Assembly (NCBI GenBank): GCA_963849005.1
Contig: CAWKGC010000024.1
Location: 62,001-126,000 of the forward strand
Reading direction: 5' to 3'
Source: CAWKGC01 sp963849005
Lineage (GTDB): Bacteria > Pseudomonadota > Gammaproteobacteria > Burkholderiales > Usitatibacteraceae
DNA: 64,000 nt
The first letter of the stretch is position 1; each line of letters opens with the position of its first letter. The translations under genes and the position numbers were made by a program. Below the pieces are notes generated by a model. The model had not been told where the DNA came from, ran no database searches, and worked only from the letters and a program-made list of their open reading frames with translations. This document shows, piece after piece, positions 1 to 9,667 of this stretch.

Positions 1-1571
1 TTTCGCGATCTCGGCCTCCGGGACGTTCAACTGCAACAGCTTCTTGTGCGCGTCCACGGTGATGGAATCGCCCTCCTGCACCAGCGCGATGGTGCCGCCG
101 AGAAAGGCCTCCGGCGCGATATGGCCGACCACCATGCCCCACGTGCCGCCGGAGAAGCGCCCGTCGGTGATCAGCGCCACCGATTCGCCCAGCCCCTTGC
201 CGATGATCGCCGAGGTGGGCGCCAGCATCTCGCGCATGCCGGGGCCGCCCTGCGGCCCTTCGTAGCGGATGACGAGCACGTCGCCCGCCTTGATGCGGTC
301 GCCCATGATCGCGTCCATCGCATCGGGCTCGGACTCGAACACGCGCGCCGGCCCCGTGAGCACCGGGTTCTTCAGCCCCGTGATCTTCGCGACACAACCC
401 TCGGGCGAGAGGTTGCCTCTCAGGATCGCGAGATGGCCGTGCTCGTACATCGGGATTTGCCCACGGGCGGATCACGTCCTGGTCGGCGCGCGGCTCATCG
501 GGGATGTCCTTGAGCAGCTCGGCGACGGTCTTGCCGGTGATGGTCATGCAATCGCCATGGATGAGGCCGTGCGCGAGCAGCATCTTCATCACCTGCGGCA
601 CGCCGCCGGCGGTGTGCAGGTTGGTCGCGACGTAGCGGCCGGATGGCTTCAGGTCGCACAGCACCGGCACCTTCTGGCGGATGCGCTCGAAGTCGTCGAT
701 GGTCCACTCGACATCGGCGGAGTGCGCGATCGCAAGCCAGTGCAGCACGGCGTTGGTCGAGCCGCCGGTCGCCATCACCACCGCGATCGCGTTCTCGATC
801 GACTTGCGCGTGACGATGTCGCGCGGCTTGATGCCTTTCCGGATGGCCTCCAGCAGCACTTCGGCGCTCTTCGCCGCGCTCTCCTTCTTCTCCGCGTCCT
901 CGGCCGCCATGGTCGAGGAATACGGCAGCGACAGCCCGATCGCCTCGATGGAGGTCGACATGGTGTTCGCGGTGTACATGCCGCCGCACGCGCCCACGCC
1001 GGGCAGCGCGCAGCGCTCGATGCAGTCGAAGTCCTCCTTGTTCATCTTGCCGGCGGTGAAGGCGCCGACCGCCTCGAAGGGCGAGACGATGGTCAGGTCC
1101 TGGCCCTTGTAGTGGCCGGGCTTGATGGTGCCGCCATAGACGAAGATGCCGGGGATGTTCATGCGCACCAGCGCGATCATCGCGCCGGGCATGTTCTTGT
1201 CGCAGCCGCCGATGGCGAGTATCCCGTCCATGAACTGCGACTGGGTCGCGGTCTCGATCGCGTCCGCGATCACCTCGCGCGACACCAGCGAATACTTCAT
1301 GCCCTCGGTGCCCATCGAGATGCCGTCGGTGACGGTGATGGTGCCGAACATCTGCGGCATGCCGCCAGCCTTGCGCACGGCTGCATCGGCCGCGTCGGCC
1401 AGCGGCTGGATGCCGGCATTGCACGGGTTCAAGCGTCGAGTGGCCGTTGGCGATGCCGACGAAGGGCTTCTCGAAGTCGGCGTCCTGGTAGCCGATGGCG
1501 CGCAGCATGGATCGGTTGGGCGAGCGCGCCACGCCCTTGGTGATGGTGAATGAGCGGTACTTGTCGGTCAT
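1..1571 (-). CDS. ilvD: Dihydroxy-acid dehydratase, C-terminus outside window, two frameshifts
   Basis: Catalyses dehydration of 2,3-dihydroxy acids in branched-chain amino acid synthesis; an Fe-S enzyme of the cytosol. The start ATG is at 1571 and the N-terminus (MTDKYRSFTITKGVARSPNR) is typical of IlvD. The cluster motif GGCDKNMPG is readable near 1200. The frame breaks near 1424 (one extra base after STLEP, before CNAG) and near 455 (one extra base after WANP, before MYEHGHLAILRG); removing one base at each restores the family sequence. The gene continues past the left edge. It lies 25 bases downstream of a Bug gene on the same strand. IlvD/Edd relatives can act on sugar acids, but the N-terminus favours IlvD. 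Confidence 0.9.
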
Positions 1572-1596
1572 GGTGTCGGTGGTCTTTCCCTGGTGC

Positions 1597-2563
1597 CTAT
1601 TCGGCCTTGATGGATCCCTGGCGCACGACTTTCGCCCAGAGCTCGGTTTGCTCGCGCACGAAACGATCGGCGTCTTTCGGCCCGTAAGAAACGATGTCGC
1701 CGCCGAGCGCGGCGATGCGCTCGCGCAGCTCGGGGGATTGCAGGGCCCTGGAAATGGCATCGGCAACCTTGGCGACGATCGCCTCCGGCGTGCCGGCGGG
1801 CGCAAATACCGCGTTCCATTCGTACACTTCATAGCCGGGAACGCCTGCCTCCGCCATGGTCGGCGTATCGGGCAAGTGCCGGGGAGCGCTTTGCGCCGGT
1901 GATCGCGAGCACGCGCAGTTTTCCCGCCTTCACCTGCTGCAGTCCGGAGGCCATGTTCGCGAAGAACATCGGCACCTGCCCGCCGATCACGTCGTTCATC
2001 GCCGGGCCGCCGCCCTTGTAGGGGACGTGGACAATGTCGATGGCCGCGCGTTGGCGGAACAGTTCGCCCGCGAGGTGCTGTGCCGAGCCGTTTCCGGAAG
2101 AGGCGAATGCGATCGTTCCGGGTTTCGCCTTTGCCGCGGCCACGACTTCCTTCACGGATTTCGCTTCGAAGGCCGGGTTCACCACCAGCATGTTCGGGAA
2201 CAGCGCCAGCACGCTGATGGTGACGAACGCCTTGCCGGGGTCGTAGGGCATTTTCGGGTACAGGCTGGGATTCACTGCGTACGAGGATGCATCGAGCATC
2301 AGCGTGTAGCCGTCGGGCGCCGAACGCGCCACCACGTCCGCGGCGATCTGCCCGCTCGCCCCCGGGCGATTGTCCACCAGCACCGGCTGGCCCAGCGTTT
2401 CGCTCATCTTGGGTGCGATCAGGCGCGCCATCAGGTCGGCGCCGCCGCCCGGCGGATAGGTGACGATGAGCTTGATCGGCTTGGCGGGCCACGATTGCGC
2501 GAGCGCGGCCGGAGCCTGGAGCAGCGACAACGAGGTGAAAACGGCGACGGTCAGGCGAAACAT
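1597..2563 (-). CDS. Bug-family tripartite tricarboxylate transporter binding protein, one frameshift
   Basis: Periplasmic solute-binding protein of the Bug/TctC family, which captures carboxylates for TTT transporters or signalling. A signal peptide (MFRLTVAVFTSLSLLQAPAALA) is followed by the family opening WPAKPIKLIVTYPPGGGAD, then HVPYKGGGPAMNDVIGGQVPMFF and, after a one-base insertion near 1880, PDTPTMAEAGVPGYEVYEWNAVFAP. Corrected length is about 321 residues, normal for the family. No membrane subunits (TctA/TctB) are in the window. It sits directly upstream of ilvD, so the two may be co-transcribed. Confidence 0.88.
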
Positions 2564-2658
2564 GGCGATCCAGTCAGGTGTGGCTTCGGGGAAGGCGCCC
2601 GGGAAGCGGGAGCCGGAACGCTAGAATAGCCCGACGAGCACTCACCACGAAACCCTTG

Positions 2659-3454
2659 ATGCCCGCCATCGATTGCCATGCCCATGTGTTCGCCGCATCC
2701 GCGCCGATGGTGCAGGATGCACGCTACCGGCCTTCGCACGATGCCACGCTCGCCGATTGGCGCGGCCTCTGGCCGGAGGCGGGCGTGACCCACGGCGTTC
2801 TCGTGCAGCCCAGTTTCTTCGGCACGGACAATTCGGCGCTGCTCGCGGCAATGGCCGCGGCGCCCGGCATCTTGCGGGGAGTGGCAGTGGTTGGTCCTGA
2901 TGTCGACCGAAGCGGAACTCGGCCGCCTGTCCGCTGCCGGCGTGCGCGCCGTTCGCCTGAACCTGCAGGGCATTGCAGACCTGTCGATGTATGCCGGCGC
3001 GCCATGGCAAGCGCTCTTCGAACGCCTTCATGCGCTCGGCATGCATGTCGAGGTGCTGGCCGATCCGGGACATTTGCCTGCGCTGCTGCCCGCGTTCCTG
3101 CACGCGAAGATCGCGATCGTGCTCGACCACTTCGGCAATCCGGGCGCGGACGATGCCCAGGTCGATGCGACCTTTGCCGCCATCGACCGGCTCAAGACGC
3201 GCGGCGAGGTCCACGCGAAGCTCTCGGGCTGGTACCGGCTGCGCCGGGGCGAGCCTGGCGCGCTGGCCCGCCGCCTGCTCGCCACGCTGGGAAGCGGGCA
3301 ACTGGTATGGGGAAGCGATTGGCCGTGGACCCGGCATGAAGGGCGCCATACCTATCGCGATTGCCGAACGGCGCTCGACGACTGGGTTCCGCGCGAACAC
3401 CTGGACGCGATCCTCTGGGATAATCCGGCTCGCCTTTACGGCTTTTCGCGGTAG
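2659..3454 (+). CDS. Amidohydrolase-family metal-dependent hydrolase, one frameshift
   Basis: TIM-barrel hydrolase of the amidohydrolase 2 type (2-pyrone-4,6-dicarboxylate lactonase-like). The N-terminus DCHAHVF carries the metal-binding HxH. Later come VLDHFGNPG and WGSDWPWTRHE, with the conserved late Asp, and the C-terminal ILWDNPARLYGF. The frame breaks near 2896, where one extra G separates GILRGVAVV from VLMSTEAELGRL; corrected length is 264 residues. ATG 2659 is chosen because DCHAHVF follows at once. It ends 5 bases before lgt. The substrate is unknown, but lactonases of this family act in aromatic degradation. Confidence 0.85.
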
Positions 3455-3459
3455 CCCTC

Positions 3460-4257
3460 ATGCTCGTCCATCCCCAGTTCGATCCCATCGCCCTTTCCCT
3501 CGGCCCGCTGGCCATCCGCTGGTACGGGCTGATGTACGTGGTCGCCTTCGCGATCTTCGTCCTGCTGGGGCGCGTGCGCGTGAAGCAGGGGCTGTCCAGG
3601 GGGCTCACCGCGAGCGACATCGACGACCTGCTGGTCTGGGGCGTGGCCGGCGTGATCCTCGGCGGGCGCATCGGCTACGTGCTGTTCTACAAGGCCGGGT
3701 ACTACGCTTCGCACCCGCTGGAGATCTTCGCGATCTGGCAGGGCGGCATGTCCTTCCATGGCGGGTTCCTCGGCGTGCTTGTCGCGATGTGGCTGTATTC
3801 GCGGCGCCGCAAGATCGCGTGGCTGGACCTGATGGACGTGATCGCGCCGCTGGTGCCGCTGGGCCTCGCGTCGGGAAGGCTGGGCAACTTCATCAACGGC
3901 GAACTGCCGGGCCGCGCCACCGACCTGCCGTGGGGGATGTGGTTCCCGCAGGTCGACCGCACGCCGCTCGCGCGCCACCCGTCGCAGCTCTACCAGTTCG
4001 CGCTCGAAGGCGTGCTGCTGTTCGTCGTGCTCTGGTGGTTTTCGAAGAAGCCGCGGCCCGTTGGCGCGGTCACCGCGCTCTTCCTGATCGGCTACGGCGT
4101 GCTGCGCTTCGTCGCGGAATTCGCGCGCGCGCCGGACGACTTCCTCGGCCTGCTCGCGCTCGGCTTCACCATGGGGCAGTGGCTCTCGCTGCCGATGGTC
4201 TTGGCAGGCGTGGCGCTGATGGCCTGGGCGTACCGCCGGCCGGGTTCAGCGCGGTAG
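3460..4257 (+). CDS. lgt: Prolipoprotein diacylglyceryl transferase
   Basis: Inner-membrane enzyme that moves diacylglycerol from phosphatidylglycerol to the lipobox Cys of prolipoproteins, the first step of lipoprotein maturation. At 265 residues it has the family length. It shows several hydrophobic segments and the conserved stretch SGRLGNFINGELPGR (about 140-154), which includes the signature Arg and Asn, plus the N-terminal IRWYGLMY. The frame is intact. It starts 5 bases after the preceding hydrolase, so it may be co-transcribed. Its 3' end overlaps the convergent propeller-protein gene by 12 bases. Confidence 0.97.
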   Translation: MLVHPQFDPIALSLGPLAIRWYGLMYVVAFAIFVLLGRVRVKQGLSRGLTASDIDDLLVWGVAGVILGGRIGYVLFYKAGYYASHPLEIFAIWQGGMSFHGGFLGVLVAMWLYSRRRKIAWLDLMDVIAPLVPLGLASGRLGNFINGELPGRATDLPWGMWFPQVDRTPLARHPSQLYQFALEGVLLFVVLWWFSKKPRPVGAVTALFLIGYGVLRFVAEFARAPDDFLGLLALGFTMGQWLSLPMVLAGVALMAWAYRRPGSAR

Positions 4258-5460
4258 CGCGATGCGCAGCACCGTCGGCGGATCGAGCGAGTCCTCCTGC
4301 TCGATCTTGCCCTTGCGGTTCAGGCGCGAGACCTGCGTGCCGGCAAGCAGGTAGAAGCCGTAGTCGGTGACCACCCCGGTGGTCGGCTCGTCCAGCGCCG
4401 CATGGTGGTGCGAGAGCAGCGTCTCCACCTTGGTGATGGACTTGCCGTCTTTCGCGAGCGTCATCAGGATCACGCGGCCGGGCGAGGTGACGTTCTGCAC
4501 GCCGATCAGATGCCCCTGCCACCAGTAAAGCCCGTCGATCGAGGCCACCGATTCCCGCGGCGGCACCGGCAGGCGCACGTACTTCGAATCCCTGGGGTCG
4601 ATCACCACGATGCCCGTGCTGATCGCCGCGTAGACCATGTTGGGATCGGTGCCGATCGCGATGCCGTTCACCCCGCGCAGGTAGTCGGGCGGGATGATCT
4701 CGCGCACCGGGCCCTCGACTTCGATCTCGTACACCGCGCCCGCCGCGGAATCGGTTGCGTAGATCTTGCCGCCCGGGGCGACCGCGACATCGTTCAGTTG
4801 CCGCGCGGCGACGATCTGCACGGTGCGCACCAGCTCGCCGTTGTCGATGTTGTAGGCGAAGACCGTGTTGCGCGGGTTCTTCTCGCCCTCCTCGGTGAGC
4901 GCGCTGGTGCTGACGGCGTAGAGCCTGCGGCGCGGCGCATCGATCGCGAGGCCGAGGACATAGTCGAGGCGGTCGGCGGGCTTCGAGAAATCGGCCACCG
5001 CGCGGCCGGGCCCTACGCGCACGATCTTCTTCTTGCCGATGCTGCCGACGAAAAAGGTCTTCGAGGCGGGATCGTAGGCGATGCCCTCGGGCAGCAGGTG
5101 CGTGTCCTCGAGCCGGAAGGCGACCGGCGCGGTATCCATGCGCGGCAGCCTCGCCTCGAGTTTCGCGCGCACGGCCTGGAAACCTGCGTCGCGCCAGACA
5201 TTCTCGAAACCGAATTCGCGCACCGGAAGGATTCCCTCTCCCAGCTCGAGCACTTTTTCCAGCGCCGCCGTGCTGGCCTTGGCGTCGCCCGCCTGCGCTT
5301 CGAAGCGCGCGAGGTAGAAGTAAAGCGTCGGGTCCTCGGGGCGCTGCGCGATGAGCTTGGTGACCGATTCCACCCCGCGGCGCGCCGCGGCTGCGTCCTG
5401 TTGGCCGGCGGCGGGCAGGGCGCAGGCGAGGAAGGCGATGGCGGCAATGCGGGATTTCAT
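4246..5460 (-). CDS. Secreted SMP-30/gluconolactonase-like beta-propeller protein
   Basis: A 404-residue protein with a signal peptide (MKSRIAAIAFLACALPAAG). Residues about 25-110 are helical and TPR-like (RPEDPTLYFYLARFEAQAGDAKAS). Residues 120-400 contain repeated propeller blades such as LPEGIAYDPASKTFFVGSIGKK, LNDVAVAPGGKIYATDS and VNGIAIGTDPNMVYAAIS, as in SMP-30/strictosidine-synthase-like proteins. It is probably periplasmic. No substrate can be deduced. It converges on lgt with a 12-base overlap. Confidence 0.75.
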   Translation of the reverse strand: MKSRIAAIAFLACALPAAGQQDAAAARRGVESVTKLIAQRPEDPTLYFYLARFEAQAGDAKASTAALEKVLELGEGILPVREFGFENVWRDAGFQAVRAKLEARLPRMDTAPVAFRLEDTHLLPEGIAYDPASKTFFVGSIGKKKIVRVGPGRAVADFSKPADRLDYVLGLAIDAPRRRLYAVSTSALTEEGEKNPRNTVFAYNIDNGELVRTVQIVAARQLNDVAVAPGGKIYATDSAAGAVYEIEVEGPVREIIPPDYLRGVNGIAIGTDPNMVYAAISTGIVVIDPRDSKYVRLPVPPRESVASIDGLYWWQGHLIGVQNVTSPGRVILMTLAKDGKSITKVETLLSHHHAALDEPTTGVVTDYGFYLLAGTQVSRLNRKGKIEQEDSLDPPTVLRIALPR

Positions 5461-5529
5461 GGGCGGGCTCGGTTGGACCAGCCGGCATTCTATCGGGTCG
5501 GACTTTCAGGCAGGTCTTGATCCCGCTCC

Positions 5530-5558
5530 TTGACAGATTGTGCAGCGCAACATTACGG
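5530..5558 (+). promoter_or_regulatory. Possible promoter of the ketopantoate-reductase-like gene
   Basis: TTGACA at 5530 matches the -35 consensus. A weak -10 (TTACGG) follows after 17 bases, about 65 bases ahead of the ATG at 5624. The -10 is poor, so this is tentative. Confidence 0.3.
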
Positions 5559-5623
5559 TAGAGGCAATTGCTCACCAGTCCCGGACCCATCGGCCACCGG
5601 GGCGCTCGGAACCAGGGGAAATC

Positions 5624-6641
5624 ATGCGTTTCTGCATCGTCGGCGCCGGAGCCATCGGCGGCTTCGTCGGGGCCCGCCTTGCCTTGGGCGGCGAGGACGT
5701 CACCTTCATCGCGCGCGGGAAAAACCTCGAGGCGATCCGCGAGAACGGCTTCAAGGTCTTCTACAAGGACGGACGCGAGGAAGACGCGAAGAACGTGAAG
5801 GTGTTCGACCGCTACGAGGAGGCGGGCCCGCAGGACGTGGTCATCCTCGCGCTGAAGGCGCACCAGGTCGCCGTCGGTCGCGGACAAGCTCGGGCCGCTG
5901 CTGGGCGACGACACCGCGATCATCACGATGCAGAACGGCATCCCGTTCTGGTATTTCCATGGCCATGGCGGCGAGCTTGCCGGGCGCAGCGTCGAATCGG
6001 TCGATCCGGGCGGCGCGGTGCTGAAGGCGATCGCGCGCGAGCGCATCATCGGCTGCGTCGTCTATCCGGCCACCGAACTCACTTCGCCCGGCACCGTGGT
6101 CCACATCGAGGGCGACCGCTTTCCGCTGGGCGAGCTCGACGGCTCGAAGAGCGAGCGTGTGCAGCGGTTTTCCGATGCCTTCGTTCGCGCCGGGCTGAAG
6201 TCGCCGATCCTCGAGAACATCCGCTCCGAGATCTGGCTGAAGCTGTGGGGCAACCTGTCCTTCAACCCGGTTTCGGCGCTCACCCACGCGACGCTGTCGG
6301 ACATCTGCCAGGACCCGAACGGGCGCGAGCTGGTCGCCTCGATGATGCGGGAAGCGCAGGCGGTGGCCGAGAAGCTCGGCATCACCTTCCGCGTCACGCT
6401 CGACAAGCGCATCGAGGGCGCGGAGAAGGTCGGCAAGCACAAGACCTCGATGCTTCAGGACGTGGAAGCGGGACGCGCCCTGGAAGTCGACGCGCTGGTG
6501 GGCTCGGTATGCGAACTCGGGCGGCTCACGGGCATTCCCACGCCCACGATCAGCGCGGTCTACAACGCGGCCAAGCTGCTCGACAGGACCATGGCGACCG
6601 AGATGATCGCGGTGCGCGGGACGCCGCTGCCTTCCTCCTGA
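5624..6641 (+). CDS. Ketopantoate reductase (PanE/ApbA)-family oxidoreductase, one frameshift
   Basis: NAD(P)-dependent reductase of the 2-dehydropantoate 2-reductase family. The Rossmann motif GAGAIGG lies at residues 7-13. Further on are LKAHQVAVVADKLGPLL, ITMQNGIPFW and the C-terminal domain segments EIWLKLWGNLSFNPVSALT and KTSMLQDVEAGRALEVDALVG. One extra G near 5877 breaks the frame; corrected length is 338 residues. ATG 5624 is preceded by AGGGGAA. PanE-like proteins often reduce other 2-oxo acids, so pantothenate synthesis is not certain. Confidence 0.85.
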
Positions 6642-6653
6642 TTTGCCTTGCCG

Positions 6654-6683
6654 TTGAGGCGCAGGGCCCGGATGCGGTAAAAT
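6654..6683 (+). promoter_or_regulatory. Promoter of tRNA-Ala
   Basis: TTGAGG at 6654 and TAAAAT at 6678 are separated by 18 bases and lie about 20 bases upstream of the tRNA 5' end, as expected for a tRNA promoter. Confidence 0.55.
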
Positions 6684-6700
6684 TGCGCGTTCGCCGTATC

Positions 6701-6776
<76 letters not shown>

Positions 6777-6810
6777 ATTCAATGTTTCAGGCCGTCCAGC
6801 AACATCCACA

Positions 6811-6834
6811 AGCCCGCGTAATTGCGGGCTTTTT
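6811..6834 (+). terminator. Rho-independent terminator after tRNA-Ala
   Basis: The hairpin AGCCCGC-GTAATT-GCGGGCT is followed directly by TTTTT. It lies 35 bases after the tRNA CCA end. Confidence 0.85.
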
Positions 6835-6935
6835 CATTGCCAGGCCTGTCCAGATGGAGGCGATAGTGAGAGTGAGCATCGATTGCTTGCCCTGTCGGCA
6901 GTTGTAGAAGGACTCTTTAGCTCTTGCCGTATATA

Positions 6936-6976
6936 TTAAAGTTTGCTTTAATGGCAGCACTGCAAATTAACGTTAA
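6936..6976 (+). promoter_or_regulatory. AT-rich palindromic operator/promoter ahead of the Fic gene
   Basis: Two palindromes, TTAAAG-TTTG-CTTTAA (6936-6951) and TTAACGTTAA (6967-6976), sit in an AT-rich stretch unlike the surrounding DNA, just before the Fic start at 6983. A related CTTTAA half-site abuts the ATG. This suggests an autoregulated or repressor-controlled promoter. No clear ribosome binding site is seen before the ATG. Confidence 0.5.
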
Positions 6977-6982
6977 CTTTAA

Positions 6983-8131
6983 ATGAAGCGATCCACCGGA
7001 ACCTACACCGTCTCGACGACTCTGGGCGAGTCCATCCGGGCATTTGTCCCGCATTCGCTTCCGCCTGCCGATCCCCCGCTCGCGCCGGACGCGTTTGCCG
7101 AACAGCACCGGCAGGCTGAACTGGCACTGGCCAGGCTGTCGGGCGTGTCGGGTTTGGTGCCCTCGGTGGATTGGCTGCTGTACAGCGCGATTCGCAAGGA
7201 GGCCTTGCTCACCTCGGAGATCGAGGGGACACAAGCCACGCTGATTGACTTGCTCGACGAAGAAGCCGGTTTTGCGGTCAGCAACCCGGATGACGTGGAG
7301 GAAGTGACCAACTACCTGCGCGCTTTTCGCCTGGTCCGTGACAACCTGCGCGACCCAAAAGGCTTGCCCATCAGCGTTCGCCTGCTATGCGATGCCCACC
7401 GCCTGTTGCTCGACGGAGCGCGCGGTGCCGGCAAGCAGCCCGGCGAGTTGCGCCGCTCGCAAAACTGGGTTGGCGGCACGCGTCCAGGCAATGCTGTTTT
7501 CGTCCCGCCGCCGCCTGGGAAGCTGGCGAAATTGCTGCGAGACCTGGAGCGGTACGTCCACGACACATCAGCGGCGCTTCCGCCTCTTGTGAGGATTGCC
7601 CTCGTTCACGCCCAATTCGAGACCATCCACCCCTTTCTGGATGGCAATGGACGTATCGGCCGCCTGCTGATCGCTGCGTTGCTGGAACATTGGGCCCTGC
7701 TGCCTGAGCCGCTGATTTATTTGAGCGGCTACCTGAAGCAACACCAGACGGAGTACTACCGGCGGCTGTCGGTCATCCGCACCGAAGGGGACTGGGAGGG
7801 CTGGTTGGCCTTCTTCCTCGAAGGGGTGGCCACTGCGGCCGCTGACGCCGAGCGCGCCATCATCGCGATTGCCAGCCAGGTCACCGCAGACAGGCGGCGT
7901 CTGCTCGCGTCGCCCAAAGCCGGCCCTGCCAGCTATCGGTTGTTCGAGATGCTGCCGATGATGCCGCGCTTCACCGTCGAGGGGGCGCGGCAGAAACTGG
8001 AAACGAGCTTTCCGACGGCGAATGCGGCCATCAAGGTGCTCCAGGACCTGGCCATCGTGAACGAGATGACCGGCCAGAAGAAAAACCGCAGCTACAGCTA
8101 TCAGCCGTACATCGAACTTCTGACGCGTTGA
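6983..8131 (+). CDS. Fic-family AMPylase-type protein with N-terminal inhibitory helix (class II)
   Basis: A 382-residue Fic/DOC protein. The catalytic motif HPFLDGNGRIGR is at residues 216-227 with all key positions present (His, Asn, both Arg). An inhibitory (S/T)xxxE(G/N) motif, TSEIEG, is at 77-82, which makes it a self-inhibited class II Fic protein. The C-terminus (about 300-370) looks like a winged-helix domain (FTVEGARQKLETSFPTANAAIKVLQDLAIV). Such enzymes transfer AMP to protein targets; the target here is unknown. It lies downstream of a tRNA gene and has its own AT-rich upstream region, consistent with acquisition. Confidence 0.93.
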   Translation: MKRSTGTYTVSTTLGESIRAFVPHSLPPADPPLAPDAFAEQHRQAELALARLSGVSGLVPSVDWLLYSAIRKEALLTSEIEGTQATLIDLLDEEAGFAVSNPDDVEEVTNYLRAFRLVRDNLRDPKGLPISVRLLCDAHRLLLDGARGAGKQPGELRRSQNWVGGTRPGNAVFVPPPPGKLAKLLRDLERYVHDTSAALPPLVRIALVHAQFETIHPFLDGNGRIGRLLIAALLEHWALLPEPLIYLSGYLKQHQTEYYRRLSVIRTEGDWEGWLAFFLEGVATAAADAERAIIAIASQVTADRRRLLASPKAGPASYRLFEMLPMMPRFTVEGARQKLETSFPTANAAIKVLQDLAIVNEMTGQKKNRSYSYQPYIELLTR

Positions 8132-8190
8132 TTCGAGCGCATCCGGTCAGAGGTACTGGAGGCGATGTGCAACGCGCGACCCGATCGCGG

Positions 8191-8907
8191 CTATTTGATG
8201 ACCGCGGCGATCTTGTCCCGGTTTTCGTTGCCGTCCCGAGCGCCTGCCGGGGGACCCGCATCCTTGCCCTCCGATTTGGGCGACGCGTCTTTTTGCGCAG
8301 CAGGACCCTTGAGGTACTTCCTCACCCGCTTCTTCGCAGACTTCAGGATGGCGCTGAGCCTGCTGATCGGCGTGATGACGAACATCGCCAGCGACACGTG
8401 TCCCGGAAACCTCGTCCTCACCTGTTCCGGATTGGACTGCACGACGCGTGATTTCCACAGCAAGTGCAACCTCACCTGGTCGCTGAACCTGGCGAGGAAG
8501 AACAACGGATTGGGTCTCTCGCAGCACGTCTCGAAGTCGATCAGGACCGGTTCGCTGCCATCCCTGATCAGCACGTTGTTGGGACGAAGGTTCCCGTGCG
8601 CAAACCCGAGGTCGTGAAGTTCACGAACCATGTCCATGACACGAAGAAAAAGCCGTTCCTCGATGGGCTCGCTGCCGTCCAGGGATTTTCCCTCGATCTT
8701 CTCCATGGTGAAGCTGTCGGCGGTCGAGGAGATGAGTTTCGGCGCGTTGGCAAAACCCAGGTGAGCCAGCTTCGAGAGGCAGCCTGCTTCATGCCTGCAC
8801 CAAAGCCTCGTAAGCGGCCCGAACGGAGTCCCGATTACCTTGGTGACCTCCTTCCTGCCGTCGACAACGGTAACGGAGTTCTTCTTGAGCAGGTTCTTCA
8901 GTTGCAC
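8191..8907 (-). CDS. Kinase-like protein of the lipopolysaccharide/protein kinase fold
   Basis: A 238-residue protein that starts MQLKNLLKKNSVTVVDGRKEVTKV. The catalytic-loop-like stretch HDLGFAHGNLRPNNVLI (H-G-N-L in place of the usual H-x-D-L) and PVLIDFETCC (DFE in place of DFG) point to an atypical small kinase of the Kdo/WaaP or RIO type. The C-terminal 60 residues are basic, then rich in Lys, Gly and Pro. Base composition is less GC-rich than the neighbours. It follows a methyltransferase with a 3-base gap, so the two probably form one unit, perhaps for surface glycan modification (inference). Confidence 0.65.
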   Translation of the reverse strand: MQLKNLLKKNSVTVVDGRKEVTKVIGTPFGPLTRLWCRHEAGCLSKLAHLGFANAPKLISSTADSFTMEKIEGKSLDGSEPIEERLFLRVMDMVRELHDLGFAHGNLRPNNVLIRDGSEPVLIDFETCCERPNPLFFLARFSDQVRLHLLWKSRVVQSNPEQVRTRFPGHVSLAMFVITPISRLSAILKSAKKRVRKYLKGPAAQKDASPKSEGKDAGPPAGARDGNENRDKIAAVIK

Positions 8908-8910
8908 CGG

Positions 8911-9438
8911 TCAGGCTTTCCTGTAGATCAATACGTCCCTGTAGTCGATCTTCAGCCACTTCATCAATCCGCTGTAGGAAGGCTTGGCTTCGATCTTCTC
9001 GTAGTTCCGGTCGCAAAGGGCCATCACCTCGAGGTTCCTCTTCGTGTTGTTCGTCTCGATGATCAGGTAGCCGTCCTTGTTCAGCAATGCATCGATCTTG
9101 TCGAATATCTTCTGCGAGTCCATCTTGATGTGGGATATCACGGCCATCATCACGATCGCGTCGTAGGTCTCGCCGGCATTGAAATCCTCGAAGCCGCCGA
9201 TCTTGTAATGCAGGTTCGGGTGCTTCTCCTGGAGCTTGATGTAGTACTTCTCGAAATGCTCGTTTGGCTCGAGCAGGGTGTATTTCTTCGTCTGTGGATA
9301 GTATTTCGCAAACAAATTGCCCTTGTTCGGGCCCACTTCGAGGACATTCCTGCCTGCCAGGTATTTCTGGATGCCGAGGACGTGGTTGCGATACATGCAG
9401 AACAACTGGCTCTGCCTGATGTAGTGGGTATGTTTCAT
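8911..9438 (-). CDS. Class I SAM-dependent methyltransferase
   Basis: The SAM motif NVLEVGPNKGNLFAKYYP is followed by YTLLEPNEHFEKYY and YDAIVMMAVISHI. ATG 9438 (MKHTHYIRQ) is chosen as start because the longer reading (to 9582) adds a poorly conserved basic leader; ATG 9528 is a second alternative. The coding sequence is clearly less GC-rich than the flanks and uses many AAG/AAA codons, suggesting transfer. It is paired with the kinase-like gene. The substrate is unknown. The 230 bases between 9438 and the TetR stop at 9668 hold nothing else I recognise. Confidence 0.75.
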   Translation of the reverse strand: MKHTHYIRQSQLFCMYRNHVLGIQKYLAGRNVLEVGPNKGNLFAKYYPQTKKYTLLEPNEHFEKYYIKLQEKHPNLHYKIGGFEDFNAGETYDAIVMMAVISHIKMDSQKIFDKIDALLNKDGYLIIETNNTKRNLEVMALCDRNYEKIEAKPSYSGLMKWLKIDYRDVLIYRKA

Positions 9439-9667
9439 GTGCGGCTGTCTTTCCTCGCCCCCATTGGGGAAATTGGATGACTCCAGGTTTTTGGTCGCAG
9501 CGGAAGCTTTTCGTGGCGACACTCTCATCGCGTCGCGGGCTTGAAATTCGAGTGTGACGAATGGAGTGCTTGACCGTATCACGCCCCGGGGGGTGGACTC
9601 AAGGCAATCGCGGCGCGGCGAGTCGCGGTCGGGCGCCCTGCGGGGAAAGCCCGGCGAACCGCTGGGG

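Noticed and set aside
495..2492. A single 665-residue minus-strand protein
   Set aside because: This open frame joins an out-of-frame part of the Bug gene and ilvD across their frameshifts; the two gene products are recognisable separately.
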